Shown here one piece after another: positions 1 to 14,263 of a DNA stretch of 64,000 nucleotides; the stretch's first letter is position 1, and every line of letters begins with the position of its first letter. Both the position numbers and the translations under genes were made by a program. The stretch spans positions 99,505,311 to 99,569,310 of the forward strand of contig CM067082.1 in assembly GCA_034008185.1 (NCBI GenBank). The letters run 5' to 3'. This stretch comes from Gorsachius magnificus. Its lineage: Eukaryota > Chordata > Aves > Pelecaniformes > Ardeidae. The notes under the pieces are model-generated. The model saw only the letters and a program-made list of their open reading frames with translations. It ran no database searches and was not told the origin of the DNA.

Positions 1-18
1 TTGTATCCCTGGTCATTC

Positions 19-38
19 AAAAAAAAAAAAAAAAAAAA
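19..38. repeat. poly-A homopolymer (20 A)
   Basis: An uninterrupted run of 20 A followed by GAGAAAAATC, read directly from the sequence. It has no recognisable retroposon body upstream because the window starts here. It could be the tail of a retroposed element lying outside the window, or a simple repeat. Confidence 0.9.
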
Positions 39-3000
39 GAGAAAAATCAAATGACAGAGATTCATTGACTTTCACGGCCAAAAGGGAGCATTATGATAAT
101 GTAGTCTAGAGTTCAGTAGACGCAGAGTACCAAGTACCATGCACTAGTTCAAGTAATGAGTTCTCAGTCTGGGCTATCGTGCAACATTCATAGGGTTATT
201 CAGTCTTGATTTCAAAACTGAAAGTGATGGCAAATCAAATCTATCACACCCCTACAGAAGCTTTTCCAATGGTTGCTTATATTCAGTGTTAAAAGTAAGC
301 TTTATTTCTACTTGGGCTTTGTCTGGTTTGTTCCTACAGTCACTGGATCTCATTACATCTTTTGTTCTGTATAAAAGAATGGTTCACTACCATGGATAAC
401 TTCTCCTTTGCAAGAACCTGGCAAACCAGGATGAGAAAACACTGGCTATACTTCTATAACATCAAAATAATCAGATAATTAAGCAAAACCTGTAATTTGC
501 CTGGAACAGCTTGCAAAACAGCAACATGATCTGGCTTGCAAAATTCGTACAGGCTTTCTTTTAAAGGAACTAGTTTTGGGTTTTTTTGTTTCCCTCCCTC
601 ACTGATGGATGTGTAAAATCAAACTAAAATAACAGCATGGGTATTCATTCTTTTGCTGTGTCAGTCTTAAACATCTGCGTTCAACCCCTTTTAAATAGGA
701 TCACTGAAAGGTTTCCAATTATCACTCACATTATGCATTATCATCTAGCTGGGATTGCTGTATTGTACTGTAACAGAAAACTCTATGGTGCTTCATATAA
801 ACTCAGGTATAACAACTCAGTGATATAAGCAATATGATAACACAATAGCTCATACTTCCATTTAAAAATTGTCATTCCTCTTTTTGTAAAATAACATCAG
901 GTAATCTCTGTGCAATCCAAACTGATTTCTTAGAATAACTCTGGTACAAATGTTCAAAAGCTCTCATATTAATATATCATAGGCCATACATCTAGTTTTT
1001 AGGAAGAATGTCACAAAGGTTCGATCCATCTTTGAATAAATATGCCTTTTTTTTCAAAGCCCTTTTCATACCCATAAATATACACAATATAATTGTTTAG
1101 CCTTGTTAGTCTAAGCTTGCTTAAGGAAGAATAAAACGAACATACTTTAGACAGAACAGAGAGCAAAGCAAGGTAGAAAGGAAACAGCAGTGATAGATCC
1201 TTGTTTTCAGCAGCTTTTCATAAATTCTCTTGGGAAGCCAGCTGAGTTTCATTGAAGGGAATGAATCAATGGTCCTTCATAAAAAGAAAATCAATTAGAA
1301 AGTCATTACCTGAAAATTAGCACTCAAAAAACAGAATTCCATTTTAAAGCCAATTAGACTATATGTCAGTACTAAGTTGAATTGCACTTGCATTGATGTA
1401 TGTAAAATGAGGAACATCCTCCATCCCTAAGAGAGGTAGAGAGTGAAAAATTAAAGAACTTGTTTATAGACACTATTGAATTTATTTTTGAAAGCTATCT
1501 AGAGGAGAAGATGACTATGCTGGGCTTTATAACAGCTTTACATTGTATATCTCAAGTACTGATATTCTTACTGGAATTACAGCACTTGAGGAAACCTGAC
1601 TTTTGCTCGCTGTCATAACAACACAAAGGAAACCAACTGCTACTGTAAAAGCCATAGAAAGGGCTGAAGGCAGGTAAGTAGCCCAATAACCTCTTTTTCC
1701 CAATAGCTTGCCATAGTACTGGTGTGATTTGTGTTTTGCACCATGCTGGAAAGGCAAATAGTGCTAAGTATTGAGAAGGTGGAGTAGACAGCATCTCATA
1801 GAAGAGCTAAAATCTCCCCCTGGACTGCAGCTGGACAGTCAGCCCCCTACCTGTCTTCCTATATACAGTGACCCAGGTAATCCATCGTGCCTGGGTCTGC
1901 AGTGCATAAAGAGTGGTAGAATAGTCAAGACATCCCAATCAACACAGGAGATGTGACACAATGTGCAGGAGGTCTGGGATGAGCCAGCAGCTGGCGGCCA
2001 GGCAGCATGTCTGAGGTCTCTCAGCTGGTGCTGGGGACCTAAATTCAGGAAATGGAATTGCACCCTAAGTGCCTAGAGCACATCTGTCTGTGGATGAGAT
2101 TAATCCTGCCCTAGAGATGTTTATTTATCTTCCACCAGTATAAATTTAGTTCAGAGAATAAGTTTAGATAAAGATCTACCCAAGTGTTCTAGTAACAGTT
2201 ACTTGTACATTAGAAGCCAGGTATTCTAGGCCATAGGAACATATAGAGTAGAAGGTTCATATACAAATTCATATACACTTCTTCAGTTAAACTGATTAGT
2301 ATTTTGATGACAGATAACTAATGCTTGGGAACAAAAATATGAAAATCCACCAGATTACATGTATGCTGGTGCCCTTTTTGTCTGGGTTGACAAATTAATG
2401 ACCATGTTTAGACTTAATAGTTGAGACAAATATTGTGGCTCAAAACACTTTGCACTCCATCCATGATTCCAAAAATATAGCACAAAGACCATAATTTTAA
2501 AGTGTTAACCTGGATCTATGGACTGGTACCGTAAACAGAAAAATGGAAAAATTGTATGTCAGAAATATAAATAAATACAGAATGAGACAGTATGATTTTT
2601 TAAGAAAAAAAGACCCTTACTTGAGTACTATGTTTACAAAATCCAGGACTACCACATACCATACTCTTACTGTCCCTCATTTAATCCATAGCTAACAATA
2701 CCTATTTTTAAAACACAGTGCATCTTTATATTACCTTTTCATACAGGATAAAAGATGGTTACTAAATCAAAATATACCTACTTAGGTTTGCTGTGGGTGT
2801 AAGATAGGATATAAATGGCCAGTATGAAAGAATACATATGAAAAGTTTCTGAACACTTATTTATATTTTACAACTGTAGCTCTGATTCTTTGGCTCTACT
2901 TCCAAATAACCTCAGTGTATCTCAACAGAATACCTAGACATCTAAGTCACTGCCTGTGTTTAGGAAGGTGGTTTGCTCTGTCATGAGAGGTGCTCCTAAG

Positions 3001-3602
3001 AGGAATGATTTTAGAAATTTTCTCAACATGAATACTGAGTAGCTTATCTTTTGCTCCAACAGGTCAATCAGTAAGTCAGCTCTGCTTTCTTTGCACATCA
3101 TCTGTACATGAGAATGCTGAGGGCTGACTTCTCATGTATTTGTTTTGTTAAGGGAAAAAGAACTATAGCAGTAAATGATGAGAATATATAAGAAGTTGGC
3201 TCTAATCACAGCTATGCAATGCTGTATTCCTGAAAGTAGCATCAAATCCTCAGGGCTATGCTGGCAAATTGCTGTGTGGAGCTGTAACTATGCACTTGCC
3301 TTTGACAGCGACATCTTGACATAATGTTCGAAATATCTGAGCGAGTGACCTGACCCATTCTAGGCCCAAGTGAGATGCTGCATTTCTATTCAGGGGAAAG
3401 TTCATCAATTCAGACATCTACAGGTTATACACTATTTATATTTCTATCTAAATTCTGAATTTAAAATAAACATGTCTTCTCAGACTGTAGGTGTACTGAT
3501 GCATTTTAAAAGATCATAAAAGTCATAAATGAGTGAAGTTTTGTAGAAAGAGTCAAACTCTAAGTATTGTAATGAGAGCATTGAGCTCTCAAGTGCTAAA
3601 AA

Positions 3603-3664
3603 GGGGGGGGGAAGAACAAAGTGGGGAAGGGAAGAGGAAAGAATAGCAAAAAAAAAAAAAAAAA
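3603..3664. repeat. homopurine tract (G9 ... A17)
   Basis: Nine G at 3603-3611, a GA-rich stretch (GAAGAACAAAGTGGGGAAGG), then 17 A at 3648-3664. All but a few bases are purines on the plus strand. Read directly. Likely a low-complexity repeat and probably length-variable between individuals. Confidence 0.85.
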
Positions 3665-4008
3665 GTAATTTAAAATTATAGAGCCAGCAAATACATTCAC
3701 ATTTCTGCCAACTTCTCCTGACAAAGGGCTGGAAACAGCAGAAATCAGGAAATTAGTGGATGCATTGGGTAGTTGCTCAATCTGATTAAGTTTCTAGCTT
3801 ATTACAAGTTGATTCCATGTTTCAGAAACAGTAGACAATTTCAATACTGCCTGCTCAATAGAATAGCACACTCTTGAAACACACAGTAATGCTTCTTATT
3901 CGTGATGCTTTGCATGTGCTGTCCAGAATTTTATCAAGTTTATATAGTGAAGAAATAGTGTATTTGCACAGTTTTCTTTACTGTAATTACTAGATGGGCT
4001 GGAGGTTT

Positions 4009-4036
4009 TGGGGTTTTTTTAAAGAAAAAAAAACCC
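4009..4036. repeat. short T/A inverted repeat (hairpin)
   Basis: GGGTTTTTTT is followed by a short AAAG loop and A9CCC, so the arms GGGTTTTTTT and AAAAAAACCC are complementary. The same TTTTTTTAAAG string recurs at about 4060-4072. This is probably chance low-complexity structure and no function is implied. Confidence 0.6.
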
Positions 4037-5499
4037 ATTTTTGTGGGGTTGTTTCAGCTTTTTTTTAAAGGAATTTACAAGTAGTTTCCTAAATATAAAT
4101 ATGCCTAACCTTAATGAAAACTTCTTCGTTTAGTGAAAATCTGAACAAATACATATACTCCTTGCCTATGGCTCAATAAAGGCCATTTTATCCTCTCCTT
4201 AAACAGCAGGGCTGATCATGCTTTATTGGAACACAGAAAAGTTTAGGTACAGAGGAAGTGTCATAGTCTACATGCATGATGTGATGTTCTCTATTTTTGC
4301 ATAGGTCCTCCCTAACTTCTTATTAATTTACAGTCTGAACCAAGCGGTGATCAGCAAATAAAGTTTCAGGTAGAAAGAGATTGGATATTACCTGTGGATT
4401 GGGCAAAAAATATTAAACAGAAAGATCCTTTTGCTACACCACAGAAATTAAGAGACAACATAAAATAAGCAGAGGTAAAGGTATTATCAAAACGAATATT
4501 CAAGTTTTGTTCTACTTCAAAGTAAACAAAATTGGACATAGAGTGCAAAACCAAAAAAAGCTAACAGGAAATAATGGTTCAGAATAGAAATTACTCTATC
4601 AGAAACAAATCCTGAAGACACAATGTCAGACATATCTAAGAAGGCAAGATAATATTTACCCAAACAGACTGAAGAAAATGATGCATGAAATGGTAAGTCC
4701 TTTTGCTAGGATTTATGAAGCAACCAAATGTGAACAATAAGGAGTGGGGAACAAAGGGATGGGGAAAGACAAGGATTTGCAAACTACCTAATTATTTACC
4801 AAGTCTAAGAAAGGTAACATAACTATCCAGAAATCCACAGACTTTTAACATAAACTTACTCAATGTTAAATATCTATTGAAGCAAAGAACAAAGACAGAC
4901 ATATAAATCTCTGGGAAACTATAAAATACATCAAGGGCAGAGTTAGGTGAACCCATTTAAAACTTCTTCTGCAAGACAGTTTTTTGGGGTTTGTTTGGTT
5001 TGGTTTTATAACAGAGATGGAATATAGGCAGATTTCAATGTACTGTTTGCTGCTCACTCATGGGAGATTAGTAATTGAGACGGAGAAGTTGGCAAATAGT
5101 GTAATATTTAGAAAGGAGCCAAGTGGATGGCGCCAAGGGAATTAGGAGAAGAGACTTTATTAGCTGAGTTTCTCAAGAATTATTCTTGGGTTTTGTATTA
5201 TTTTGTCAATGAATTGTTCAGAGGAAACAAGATATGTGCTAATGAATTCATAGGCGACATGAAATTTGAAGTCTCTACCAAGATCTAGGAAAAATTATCA
5301 GACTTGAGCAACAATGTGGTGAAACTTAAGAGACAGCTAAGTAGTGCAAAGTCAAAGGACCTCACCTGGGAACCAAATGTCAGTTTCTTCTATTATCTGG
5401 GGCAAAAGTGGGTAATAAGTGAGCTGCATGGACTGTATTATCAGATACTGAAATAAAATGAGTAATAAATCTTTCTTCAAACATGTCAAAAGAACACAG

Positions 5500-7090
5500 C
5501 CTGTCAGACACTTTGTAAGACCAGCAGATGAATAGATATAAATAGAATACAAAAGGAAAGCCATGGCAGAGAAGTTAAATGTGTTCTTTGCATTCTGTGG
5601 ATGAAACTGGGGTGATCTCCCTGGTGCACCTCTTCTTTATAAGGGATTTTGTCAAGGGTTCTGTTTGAAGTAGTTTTGGAACAAATAAACAAAATGAAAA
5701 GATCACAAAATCACAAAGGTCAGACAGAATTCACCCATGGGTTCTGAAGTACCTGAAGGATGAAATAGCTGAATTTTTAACAATGGCGAATAACGTCTCA
5801 CATAAGACTTCTTTGATACCTAACCATAGGAGGGTGGCAATTTTAAAAAATCTTCCTCCAGAGACCAAGAGAATTACAGACCAGTAAACTTGTCATCTGT
5901 GTCAGGAAAAGTCTTATAAACTAGAACAAAGAACAGAATTACTGCAGACACATGGGTGATCTGCTTGAGAAGAGTCAGCTTGGCTTTTACAAAAAAATCC
6001 TTTATTACAAACCCACTGAAGTTCATTGAAAGAGCAAATATGCATATGGAGAAAGGTGATCTGGTTAATGTAATCAATTAAGAATTCCAAAAGGCTGTTG
6101 AAAGCATCCTTCACCAAAGGCTTTTAAGGTGACTAAGCAGTTATAGTGTGAGAAGGAAGGTCCTTCGATGGTAAAATAACTGGTTAAAAGAGAAGCAGTA
6201 GAATATGTTGAGTTGTAACAGTGAAAATCTCCAGTGGAGTTATGCTGATACCTGTAGTGTTCAGCGTTCTCATAAACTATATAGGAAAGAGGGTAAGCAG
6301 AGAGATAAGAAAGTTTGCTGATGGTATTAAATTATGTGGAGTGAATGGTAAGGGTGAGAGAGCACTGTGAAGAACTGCAGCAGAATATGTCTTATGAGCC
6401 TGAATAACTGAAATTAAGTGTAGATAAATGTAAAGTGCCACATGGGGAAAAGACTATCCTAATTTCACATAAAAATGATGAGCTCTGAGCTAACCATTAC
6501 TATTCAGAAGAGAGACCTTAGGATTATAATAGGTAGTTCCATGAATCAGTCAACTCAGTGCTCAGTAGCAGTTAAAAAGTAAATTAAATGCTAGTACAGG
6601 AGTACAGAAAATACAGTTATGCCACTGTAAGCCATGGTTCATCTACAGTTTGAAAATAATGTGAAGTTCTAGTCCCCTCATCTCAAAAAGGATATAAAAG
6701 AGCTAAAGAATGAAACTTCTGTATGAGAGCAACTGAATAATCTGAGAGTCTTCAATCTGGAAAATAAATTACTTCATTGGAATACAAAGAAGGTCTACAA
6801 AATCACAAGGGATGTGGAGAGAGTGTAAGAGACCAACTTTTCACACTCTCTTCCTGGGTAAAGACATAGTGGGCATCAGATGAAGGTAGGTTCAAAATAA
6901 TCAAAAAGAGATGAAACTCTGCAAAGGGGCTGCAACCTATAAAATTTATTACCACAAAATTTATGGCTACTAAAGGCCTGTGTGGGATTAAGAATGGAAG
7001 CTGTGAAAGCACATAGGAAAGAATCCATTGAGGGCAACTAAATACACTATACCACATGTGACTCAGGAAGTCTTTGAGCTGAAACTAATT
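5500..7090 (+). mobile_element. ancient, decayed CR1 LINE (ORF2, RT region)
   Basis: A plus-strand relic of CR1 ORF2 (endonuclease/reverse transcriptase), readable only by switching frames. Landmarks run in the right order: an AEKLN.FF piece near 5560 (CR1 usually has AE.LN.YFASVF), the RT block YRPVNLSSVSGKVL at about 5872-5916, and KFADGIKLCGV at 6311-6343, where the catalytic FADD has decayed to FADG. A stretch near 6660-6960 corresponds to the RT C-terminal region. Many stops and frameshifts and the turtle-like wording of the motifs point to an old insertion, much older than the other CR1 copies here. The outer limits are uncertain, and the 5' end may extend to about 5.2 kb. No 3' octamer tail is visible. 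Confidence 0.75.
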
Positions 7091-8388
7091 AAAAGGTAGA
7101 AGCATCGCACATATTTCCTCCATTTTTATTTTTCCCCAGACATTTCCTTATGAACAATGTGGGAGACACAATAGATGGATCTTTCATCTGATTAATTATG
7201 TCCACAGTTAAATTGTTCTTGTTCTGATCTGTGCAGTACAGGCACATGTTATTGAGTCCCTGCTATATTACAATAGGAAAGGCAAAATTGTTCTTGATAT
7301 ATTTCAACTTGATATGTTTCTAACTTTTTTTTCCCTCTGGCAGAAATAAGTAAATATTAATGCCAATGTATGAGGCACTGGAAAACTTCCCTCCTCATAT
7401 TTATAGTCCTAAAACATGAAAACAGTATGTAGAAAAAACACGCAGATCAAGCAGTGAAGTCTGTCTTACCAGAGAAACAGAGATGTGCAAAGAAAAAATG
7501 AAAAAAAACCTGACGACTACTGCTTATAAAAACATCAAATAAAGCAAATACTAGTGAAATTAAGACAGAATTTGGGAAAAAAAGTTTCTGATCAGCAGCA
7601 GGGGTAAAATCCTGACATAAACTTCAAATAGTTAGCAAGGCTAAGAAATCTAACACAGAGAGGCAGAGCTTTCATTTGTGTAAGGACTTGTACAAAGCAG
7701 TTGCTAACAATAGCATACAACTGGATATTATAACCTAGGAGGTCTCTAGCAGATCCCCATTCTATGCTCATAGCATTTTTTTTTTACTGAAAAATAAATG
7801 TTAAAATATTCTATAATCTCACTTTGGAGACATTCAATAAGTTTTATGACTGGATTCTGTCAGAATGCTTCAACAAACTAGGAAATTTATTTCTGTCCAA
7901 CTGCTAGCTGTAGCTTCGATCATAGCTACAGAAAATTAAACAGAACAGTTGTCAAATACCAGGATGCTTGATGTTTAATTCATGTGTGCAAACATCTACT
8001 CCAGTAGTTTTCAACATTTGATGCACTAGAAACTGTTTCCCAGAAGTGGTCTCTATTCACAAAGTGAGAAAAACAGTGTGAACTTGACACCTGAAAATGC
8101 ACTTGTTTTCCTAGGATATAAACATCTGATATGCTAGAAGCCCACTAAGTATTTCTCTTGTGATTAACATGAAGTAATTTAAACAAATATTTACAATTAT
8201 TCTTGTCTAAATGAAAAAAAAAAAAGTATTATCTTAAAAATAATTTTAACTACAACACAGTTCTCTTAAGTGAGAAGCACTTCACGTATGGTCCTTGAGC
8301 CAGTCCAAGGACATCAAAAAGGAGTCGATTTCCCACTCTCCTTCCTAAGAATTCCCCATATTCAAAATATCCCCATATGTGTCAATGA

Positions 8389-8417
8389 TGTAATAGTAGT
8401 AGTAACAGTAGCAACAG
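8389..8417. repeat. imperfect trinucleotide repeat (TAG/CAG-like)
   Basis: TAATAGTAGTAGTAACAGTAGCAACAG shows a three-base period with substitutions. Read on the minus strand it produces the Cys/Tyr-rich run in the local open frame, so that frame is a repeat artefact and not a protein. Confidence 0.7.
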
Positions 8418-11400
8418 TCCCTTTTCCTCACTGAGATTTGCCTATGGACAGGGTTTTGCTCACAGCAAATCCACTTGCCAGTTTGGACCAAGGATGAACA
8501 CTGCTGTTGCCCTAAGCAGATACTGGGAAATCTAAGAGAAATAATAATAATCTGGAGAGATGTTTTCACTATTATTTATTTTTAAATGCCTAGGGGTAAG
8601 AGGAACCCACCAGGTGGTCTTCCCTTGCTCTAAAAAATCCTAGACTGTTCAGAAAGCAGCATGAAATACAGCAGAAAGGTGAGTAATTAAGGAAAGGGAA
8701 AACTACAAAGAATGAGGCGTTCAAATCTAATAGGGGAAACCAGAAAGAGGATTCAAAGTGCAGTCTAGGGTTTCTTCATCAGCACATATGGAAGGTGGGC
8801 TTAGTAGTCATATCACAGATGAATTAGAGTGAACTCTTTGTGTGTCAGAGAGGTCAGATGAGTGAAGCAGATTTCTGTAATCAAAATGGAAAAATCATAT
8901 ATATGTACACACATTAAAAATGTATATGTATACTAAGCACTAGGGTCTACAATCAGCCTAGACATAGTCTATTCCCAGAGGATCATTCTTTTTTTTTCAC
9001 ACCCCTGACACCAGAACATGAAGCTGAGAAAGGACCTCTACAGGTGAAGAGACTAATGAAAACTCTTGAGAAATGAGGAAAGGAGGGTGCAATTATTCGG
9101 AAGTGAAGACAGGTTGCTGCTGAAAGTAAAGCATATGGCTGAAGGTAAAGGAAGGTAAAAAGGAGCTGCCTCAGAGAATTATTAACATTGAGGTTGTAGT
9201 CACTGGGATGATATCTGCAGGTTAAGGAGGAAGAAAAAAACACCAATAGTGGGCAGAAAAGCTGTCAAAGCAAGAACAAATACAGTGGATGAGAAAATTG
9301 CTGTGATATCAATGTGCATAAATAGGTATGCGCAAAAGGAAATCCCTTAATGACTATGAATGGAAGTATGAATGGAAGCTGCATTGACATGGATAAGAAT
9401 TAACATTTTCAATTAAAGGAAAGATCAACAGGAAAGGCACTTCTATAGCTTAGTTGGAATACAATTCTGAAGTTGGGATTTGGAAGTCTTTCATACAGAC
9501 ACGCTATTTTAAATTTGTATATGCCTTAGACTGTAAGAGAGAATGCTGTAGCAGAATTTTACATTCCTATGATCTTAATTTTCATATTATTTTTCTATTC
9601 AAACTTTTGCTTCCCCTCACAAATCCACTTTTTTAAAAGGTGAATATATTCCTAAATGCAATTCCTAGTCTATGTGCAGCCTACATTTTGACAGTGACAG
9701 GTTTTTCTATACATGTCTAGAAGAGTAGCTAGCACTTGGTTTTTCAGTTTCCCAGGTATCTTTCTAGTTCCCAGGTGTATTTCCCATTCCAGACTACAGT
9801 ATGCATTACAAGGTACTTCAATATGTGAGTGGGCAACAGTCAGCAGTTTTACAATGGAAAAGAATACACTTTTCTCCTTATCTATTTAAGCTTTTTTTCA
9901 AGGAGAGCTGTAACACTTGAGTAAGTTTCAAAACTGCTTCAGGCACTATGATATGAAATAATTTTAACATGTTTCAGTACATTAGGTTTAAGGAATAATA
10001 CTTTTTTGCTGTAACATTGTCCAAGTCTCTTTGCTAAAATAAACTATTGGACATAAGGAAGATTTGATATTTTTGTCATAGTAAGCCATATTTCTGACTT
10101 ACATCCATGTCCCCCCTGTATGGTGTGCAGTCACACTGGTTGTACATCCATATACATGTACTAAAATAAGATAAAAAGTGCCAGAAAAGCCTGGCATTTA
10201 GAAAAAAAGCAGTACTAAAATAATGGAGAACTCCTAGGTATTTTGTTTTTGAAGAACAGACATTTTATGGTTGCCCGAATACTGAACTGGAAGCTTGACA
10301 AAAAGGAAGCATATTTTTATCAGTCCTTGACAGCAGATTCTAACTTTCACTTCTTTAAATTTCATGGCATTTTCTATAACTTTAAAAGTGAAGTTATGTT
10401 TCTCCATTTTTAGTCAACTATATCAAGCACAGAAGCAAAAAGTTTAATTATCTTTCATTAAGAGTTCTGTGTCATAAACATGCATGTTTTGTCACTCACT
10501 CCATGCATTTTCCCTAGTATTCCTGAAATAAAGGTCCAACACATATTTCAAACTTTTATTTTTATAGTTAGTAAGATGGAAGGACTCTGTTTGTATGATG
10601 AATAGTTTGTTCAGAGGACAGTTTCCATTATATTTTCTTCTTTCTTCATATATGCATGACAGGCAATGGACCAGCATGTCTGTTTCTATTTTAGTATCAG
10701 GAAGAATTCAAGCAAAGGCAAAAGGCATCCTAAAATGCTCTGTAGAATTTGCTTTCACTGATTGGGAAGATTAATTAAAAAAAAAAAAATACTCTCAATA
10801 CTCAGTTTGGATAGTTCAGTCTTTAATTTTCCAGCTGAATCTTCTGAAATAGTTACTGTGGAGGATGGATTTTTGAAGAAAAATCTTCACTATGGAGAAC
10901 TGAACTACCACACAACCTTTTGCTTATTATTAATTAATTAAGCAAGAAGCTTCAAATATAATAGTTATATCTCATTATTAATCTACTAAATAGTCCTACC
11001 CAACTGTAGGTATTTTTAGAAGGATGGATTTATACTTTTCTCTGTTACAGTCTTTTATATATCAAGAATATATATTGTGAAAGTCATCAGTCAAACTGAT
11101 TGATGCCATATGCCATCTGCTGAGAAATTTTTCTTCAGTCATGAGATCTGATTGCTCCTTTATTGATTCACTATTACCTTTGATGAAAAAGGGACACTGT
11201 AACAATTCTATTAAACTGCTTAAAACTTATAATGTTTCATATCACAGAATTTAGAATTACTTTCTTGGGCATTAACATTTCAACTTCAATTTTTATTCAT
11301 TTTTACTAGAGTAACAAAAAAGAGCAAGACATGACTCCATCCTTTACCTAAGGATTTACAACAAAAATTAAAATAATCAAAACCAATTCTCATTAGTTTA

Positions 11401-13142
11401 TAATCTTTTTATCTTCTCTAGTTTTTACAGGCATGTGATTTAACAGCAGTCCTTAATAACTCAGAAAAGCACACCTGAAAGTTGCACTCTGAACTTAGAG
11501 AAGATACTTCCACATTGATTTTAAAGATTAAAAAACCCAACACCAAAAACTAATCAATTTCTGTATAGCATTCTGTATGCCATAATAAATGATGGCATTT
11601 CAAGTGTTCAAGGCGTGACAAGCAAAAGATATTAAAAGGTTACAGGCTATCTGATATTGCAAACTACTGCTCAGTCTATTTCAGAGTGATTGACTTTTCT
11701 CTGACTACTGTCTGACAGTTTGTTTCCTATTCTTTGCTATTTTCTCAGTCACGTTTTACAGATTGAAACTATGTCTCCAATGTTAATTTATTAATGAAAA
11801 GTGTACAGTTTAACTAGAAGACAGTGCTTGATTTCATTCTATTCCAAACAGAGTCCTCAGGTTGAGGGAAAAAAGCTCATCTGTAGCTCTTTGTGCCATC
11901 TGATCATTTTGAACAGCCATTATAAGAAAAGCCATATCTACTCCCCCCAGATGCCTGTTTAATACCTTCATTAAAAATGTATACAAAGATAATTTTATAT
12001 GTGCATGTACTATTTCAGCTTTCATGATCCCAGCATGCCTCATGAACTATTTGTGTACCATCTGGCATATACAAATACCATTTCTCATTCCTAAAATGAG
12101 ACCCAAGTAAAGGGACAACAGCTAAATGCAACCACAACAAAAGCTGCAGCAGAACTTAAAGTCGGGGAAGTTGAACCACACAGAATATCAGTGAGTTGAT
12201 CACCTTTTGATTTATTGCCCTCCTCTAGTGAACAGAACTGGTGGATTTTGGATGGTGATCTACATTGCATTTATGAGCAACATGGTTCATGTGAGCAATG
12301 CCTTAAAATTCAGAAGTATTTTGGAGTCCACTTTTTCTCAGGTTTTGCCTTTTCAGTAGGAAAAAAGAAGAAAATTCTTTGACATTTACACTTCATAAGT
12401 AGTTTGCTTCAAGCACCTGACAACACGTTCATTCTTGATCAGCTTAACAGTTTTCTATAAAGAATTATCTTCCTGGTAGTGCAGGTCCATTAGTTTATTA
12501 TTAACAATTCAATTTTTGCTACTTTCCCCTTATTTGCCAGCTTTTTTTGGTCAGAACTTTGACTTGGTATTTCTCATGTTTCATGAGTTCATATTTCAAA
12601 TTCATAACTACTGCTGAATGCTGTAACTTTTAGACAAGATCTCTGAAATCACTCATCTGCATTTGATACACTTTTCCTTTTGACTCTTCTGTAATTTATA
12701 CTTAGCATGTGCTAATGGTTACAGCAATGCTGCAGTGTCACACAAGATTGTTCTTGGTTTACTTGCTTGCAGACTGATGTCTAGTGCAAGAAGTTGTTAG
12801 TTACGCTGATTCAGTTAAGTGTAGATCTTGGGTGATGAAATTAACCTTCAGCACATAATAGGAGAGTTTTTCCAGGAATCCAGTAAAGGGAAACTTGGGT
12901 ACAGAAGCAAAACACAGCGAGTGCTGCATGGTGCATCATCCATGCTATAGTTAAGAATGTACATTTCTCAAAGTATCTTGGGATTCTGAATATGCACCCT
13001 TAGTTCCTTCATACTATATTTCTCTTTTTATGCTGTAACTGTTTCTATTTTTACTTGCAGGAAGAAAAAAAAGAGTATATTTCTAAGCCATTTGAAAGTA
13101 GTTGAAAGCTTATTTTTAGGAAATTAAGACTACACAAAAAAG

Positions 13143-13202
13143 ATGTGTGAGTGTGTGTATATATATTTACACATAAACATAGATGCATATATATATATAT
13201 GT
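13143..13202. repeat. TG/TA dinucleotide microsatellite
   Basis: GTGTGAGTGTGTGTATATATAT opens the tract and ATATATATATATATGT closes it, with an ACACATA-containing spacer between. Two short dinucleotide blocks of alternating purine and pyrimidine. Probably polymorphic. Confidence 0.85.
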
Positions 13203-14229
13203 AAAAAAGCCAGATGGATTGATTCTATTGGCATGTAAATGTTTTAGTACTTTACAGGAAGACAGCTAAACCAGACTGGTTTGTCCGTTTCTTTTAAGAA
13301 GAATGCTTGCACTCCAGCAGTTTTAACTGTTTTTCTGTCATTGCATTTACAGAATAAAATAGCTGTGGAATTTAGGCTCCTTCATTCCACAAAATAATGA
13401 AGAGTGTGCCTTTTCTACTGGAGCTGTATTTCAGACATACATTTACTTTCTACATCCATTTGAAGGAAAGGCACTGCCTAGAGATTGTAGTATGACTCTT
13501 AATTGCTTTGCGTACAAGTTCTTATTATAGCTATGGGTTTGGTTTTTTTTTTGCTTGTGTTACTTCATCATCTATGTCTGAACATTCTGTAAAGGGTTTC
13601 TCTAGAGCTTGTTACTCAATGCAAGGAAAATGGTGTTTGACTTACTACGACCCACTACCAATAAAAAATAAGGTATTGCAATACTTTAATATTGTTTTAA
13701 AAAAAAAAAAACCTACCTTTGGGGTCTTTTTCAATTTCATCATTCAATAAAAAATAATTTTTAAAGACAAATTTGTTTCATTTAAAAGAAAATGTAGTTT
13801 AGAAACTCACCCATCTTTCTTACTTGCCTTTTTTTCCCTTTTATTTAACACATAATAAAATTGCATTGTGAAACTATTCAAATATTAAGTGTAATAGTTA
13901 AGTTCTAGACATACAAGGTATGATCTGGAAACCAAAATAACTGCAATGATACTAACAGCATTCCAATTCATAAAAAGATAACACCGTCACTTGCCAAAAG
14001 AAATCACTTTTCCACCCTGATTTGCTATTGCCTCTTATAAGACATTTTGGTCTTAGGAAGTAACACAACAATAATTTAATAAATTTAATGACCTATGTAA
14101 AGTTTCACTAACTTTTTAAAAGAAGGTTATGATAATGTAGGAACGTAGAGATAGCTCATGAGAAAACCCATTTGGGCATTATGAGCAGCTAAATTTACCT
14201 TGGTAACTTACTGGGAAATAGTCCTCTCT

Positions 14230-14263
14230 GTTCCATTTGTGTTATTTGTGTTCCATTTGTGTT
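14230..14263. repeat. 20-bp tandem duplication
   Basis: GTTCCATTTGTGTT at 14230 is repeated at 14250, with ATTTGT between, giving a 20-base period (1.7 copies). Copies are identical over the shared 14 bases, consistent with a recent slippage duplication. Confidence 0.8.

Larger units (their letters stand above)
39..5480. other. unique non-coding DNA, no gene seen
   Basis: AT-rich sequence with frequent stops in all frames. The open frames here, such as those near 1527-1794 and 1839-2063 on the minus strand, are short, overlap each other and match no family I know. A slightly GC-richer patch at about 1800-2060 has no repeat signature I can name. The only structure I see is the purine tract near 3.6 kb and a short hairpin near 4.0 kb, listed separately. 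Confidence 0.6.

Noticed and set aside
8345..8569. minus-strand frame with CCYCYYYYYI
   Set aside because: Translation of the imperfect trinucleotide repeat.
11834..12043. 69-codon minus-strand frame with a protein-like middle (GGVDMAFLIMAVQNDQMAQR)
   Set aside because: Composition looks plausible but I recognise no family and see no convincing splice context; kept only as a note.
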